Source: a bacterium (lineage in GTDB: Bacteria > Arandabacterota > Arandabacteria > Arandabacterales > JALGWA01). From it: DNA of 7,656 nt. The stretch spans positions 1-7,656 of the forward strand of contig JALGWA010000048.1 of assembly GCA_025774425.1 (NCBI GenBank), written 5' to 3'. Shown here one piece after another: positions 6,881 to 7,656 of the stretch (its first letter is position 1; each line of letters opens with the position of its first letter). A model generated the notes under the pieces. It was not told the DNA's origin, searched no databases, and saw only the letters and a program-made list of their open reading frames with translations. The position numbers and the translations under genes were made by a program.

Positions 6881-7656
6881 TCATGCCCTCGGATGCGCGC
6901 GCCTGTATGTATCCCTGAGCATCTCCGTCGAGACGTGCGTATAGACCTGCGTACTGGACAGGCTCGCATGCCCGAGCAGTTCCTGCACCGCGCGCAGGTC
7001 CGCGCCCTCGTCCAGCATATGCGTTGCGAAGGTGTGCCTGAGCACATGCGGGCTCAACCTCGTCTCGCTGCACACCTTCTCGAGGCATCTGCGGACGACG
7101 CGCTGAATCCCGCGCCGCGCCAGGCGCCTGCCGAACCTGTTGACGAACAGCGCCGGCTCCTGCACGCGCCTTCGCGCCTTGAGCAGGCCCACCCTCTCGG
7201 GAAGATAAGCTCTTATGGCCTTGGACGCCATCCTTCCCAGCGGGACAATCCGCTCCCTCCGCCCCTTGCCCTTCACCTTGAGCGTCCCGCTGAACAGGTC
7301 GGCATCGGTGACGTCTATCGAGTGGAGCTCGCCGAGGCGCACACCCGTACTGTAGAAGATCTCGAGGATCGCCAGGTCGCGCAGGCCCATGAAGCCGCTC
7401 CCGGTCAGCTCCTCGAAGAGCCGTCTCATCTCGGCCTTACCGATATACCCGGGGAGCCGCCTCTCCAGTCTCGGCATCCTGACGGCCAGCACGGGGTCGA
7501 CCCTGAGGTTCTCTCTCTCCGCAAGGTACTTGACGAAACACCTGATGGCGGCGAGCTTCCGCCTCAGGGTGCTTCCCCTGAGATCCATCTCCCCCGGGTG
7601 CTTGAGGTAGTGCCGGACGGAGAGCCTGTCTATCCTGTCCACCCGCGGGCTGCGGC
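6881..7656 (-). CDS. xerC: Tyrosine recombinase XerC (partial, N-terminus beyond right edge)
   Basis: The frame is open to the right edge and about 257 C-terminal residues are visible; roughly 50 N-terminal residues are missing by comparison with E. coli XerC. Numbering from the GTG codon at 7640-7642 (not the true start), the catalytic set is complete: Arg102 ([10 protein letters not shown]), Lys126 ([14 protein letters not shown]), His199 and Arg202 ([12 protein letters not shown]), His225 (LLGHASLSS) and the nucleophile Tyr234 (TQVYTHV). The ending RRAHPRA is typical for XerC/XerD. The known role is to act with a partner recombinase at dif to resolve chromosome dimers before cell division. 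The position directly before hslVU favours XerC (compare Bacillus codV) over XerD. The N-terminal SAM-like DNA-binding domain is partly seen (about residues 1-45). No attachment site or transposon ends flank it, so a phage or integron integrase is unlikely. The hslV start lies 29 bp downstream. Confidence 0.94.
   Translation of the reverse strand, partial: RSPRVDRIDRLSVRHYLKHPGEMDLRGSTLRRKLAAIRCFVKYLAERENLRVDPVLAVRMPRLERRLPGYIGKAEMRRLFEELTGSGFMGLRDLAILEIFYSTGVRLGELHSIDVTDADLFSGTLKVKGKGRRERIVPLGRMASKAIRAYLPERVGLLKARRRVQEPALFVNRFGRRLARRGIQRVVRRCLEKVCSETRLSPHVLRHTFATHMLDEGADLRAVQELLGHASLSSTQVYTHVSTEMLRDTYRRAHPRA

Larger units (their letters stand above)
1..7656 (-). other. Predicted single transcription unit xerC-hslVU-argF-lipoprotein-dapFAB-sppA
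   Basis: All nine genes lie on one strand with junctions of 29, 0, 26, -4, 7, 6, 5 and 4 bp. Several ribosome binding sites are embedded in the previous gene. No gap is long enough for a normal promoter and terminator, and no hairpin followed by T residues was seen in the 26 and 29 bp gaps. The promoter is presumably beyond the right edge and the terminator beyond the left edge. Internal promoters inside coding sequence cannot be excluded. Confidence 0.7.

Noticed and set aside
5361..6944. Plus-strand reading frame of 527 codons opposite hslU and hslV
   Set aside because: It is the mirror of two secure genes, has low-complexity Arg/Leu/His composition, no plausible start context and no family motif.
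6881..7656. Recombinase as a sign of a mobile element or integron
   Set aside because: The XerC-type C-terminus, the conserved position before hslVU and the absence of flanking repeats or attachment sites point to the housekeeping recombinase.

Overview
The window is a single, unbroken, GC-rich (estimated by eye at a little over 60% G+C) bacterial gene cluster with every recognisable gene on the minus strand. It reads from right to left: xerC (5' end cut off by the right edge), hslV, hslU, argF, an Ig-like/beta-sandwich lipoprotein gene, dapF, dapA, dapB and sppA (3' end cut off by the left edge). The junctions are 29, 0, 26, -4, 7, 6, 5 and 4 bp, so no internal gap could hold an ordinary promoter plus terminator. 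The nine genes are best read as one operon that starts beyond the right edge and continues beyond the left edge. No RNA genes, mobile elements, CRISPR arrays or terminators were seen, and no stretch longer than 30 bases lies outside a gene.

Right part (about 4962-7656): a XerC-type tyrosine recombinase followed by the HslV peptidase and HslU unfoldase. This is the widely conserved xerC-hslV-hslU arrangement, comparable to codV-clpQ-clpY of Bacillus. Middle (2987-4935): ornithine carbamoyltransferase (arginine biosynthesis), then a probable lipoprotein whose ATG overlaps the argF stop codon. Left part (1-2979): diaminopimelate epimerase, dihydrodipicolinate synthase and dihydrodipicolinate reductase, three enzymes of the lysine/meso-diaminopimelate route that also feeds peptidoglycan, and then a membrane-anchored S49 signal peptide peptidase.

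Taxonomy is inferred only. Diaminopimelate genes and a predicted lipoprotein fit a diderm bacterium. The lipoprotein start (Cys-Ala-Lys-Arg-Gly, then Gly-Gly-Pro, then a Big_5-like domain) resembles proteins I associate with the Bacteroidetes/FCB group and neighbouring uncultured phyla. The DapF ERGVEKET motif has the longer spacing I also associate with that group. Isoleucine codons use ATA noticeably despite the high G+C, with ATT nearly absent, which is unlike most familiar GC-rich bacteria. A GC-rich uncultured FCB-like lineage is my best guess, with low to moderate confidence.

The content is mostly housekeeping and I see no clear new defence or mobile system. The points worth a second look are the mixed operon (recombinase, protease, arginine, lipoprotein, DAP pathway, peptidase), a Cys in place of the catalytic-triad Thr of DapA, and the lipoprotein with two related C-terminal domains carrying Asp/Asn-rich loops.
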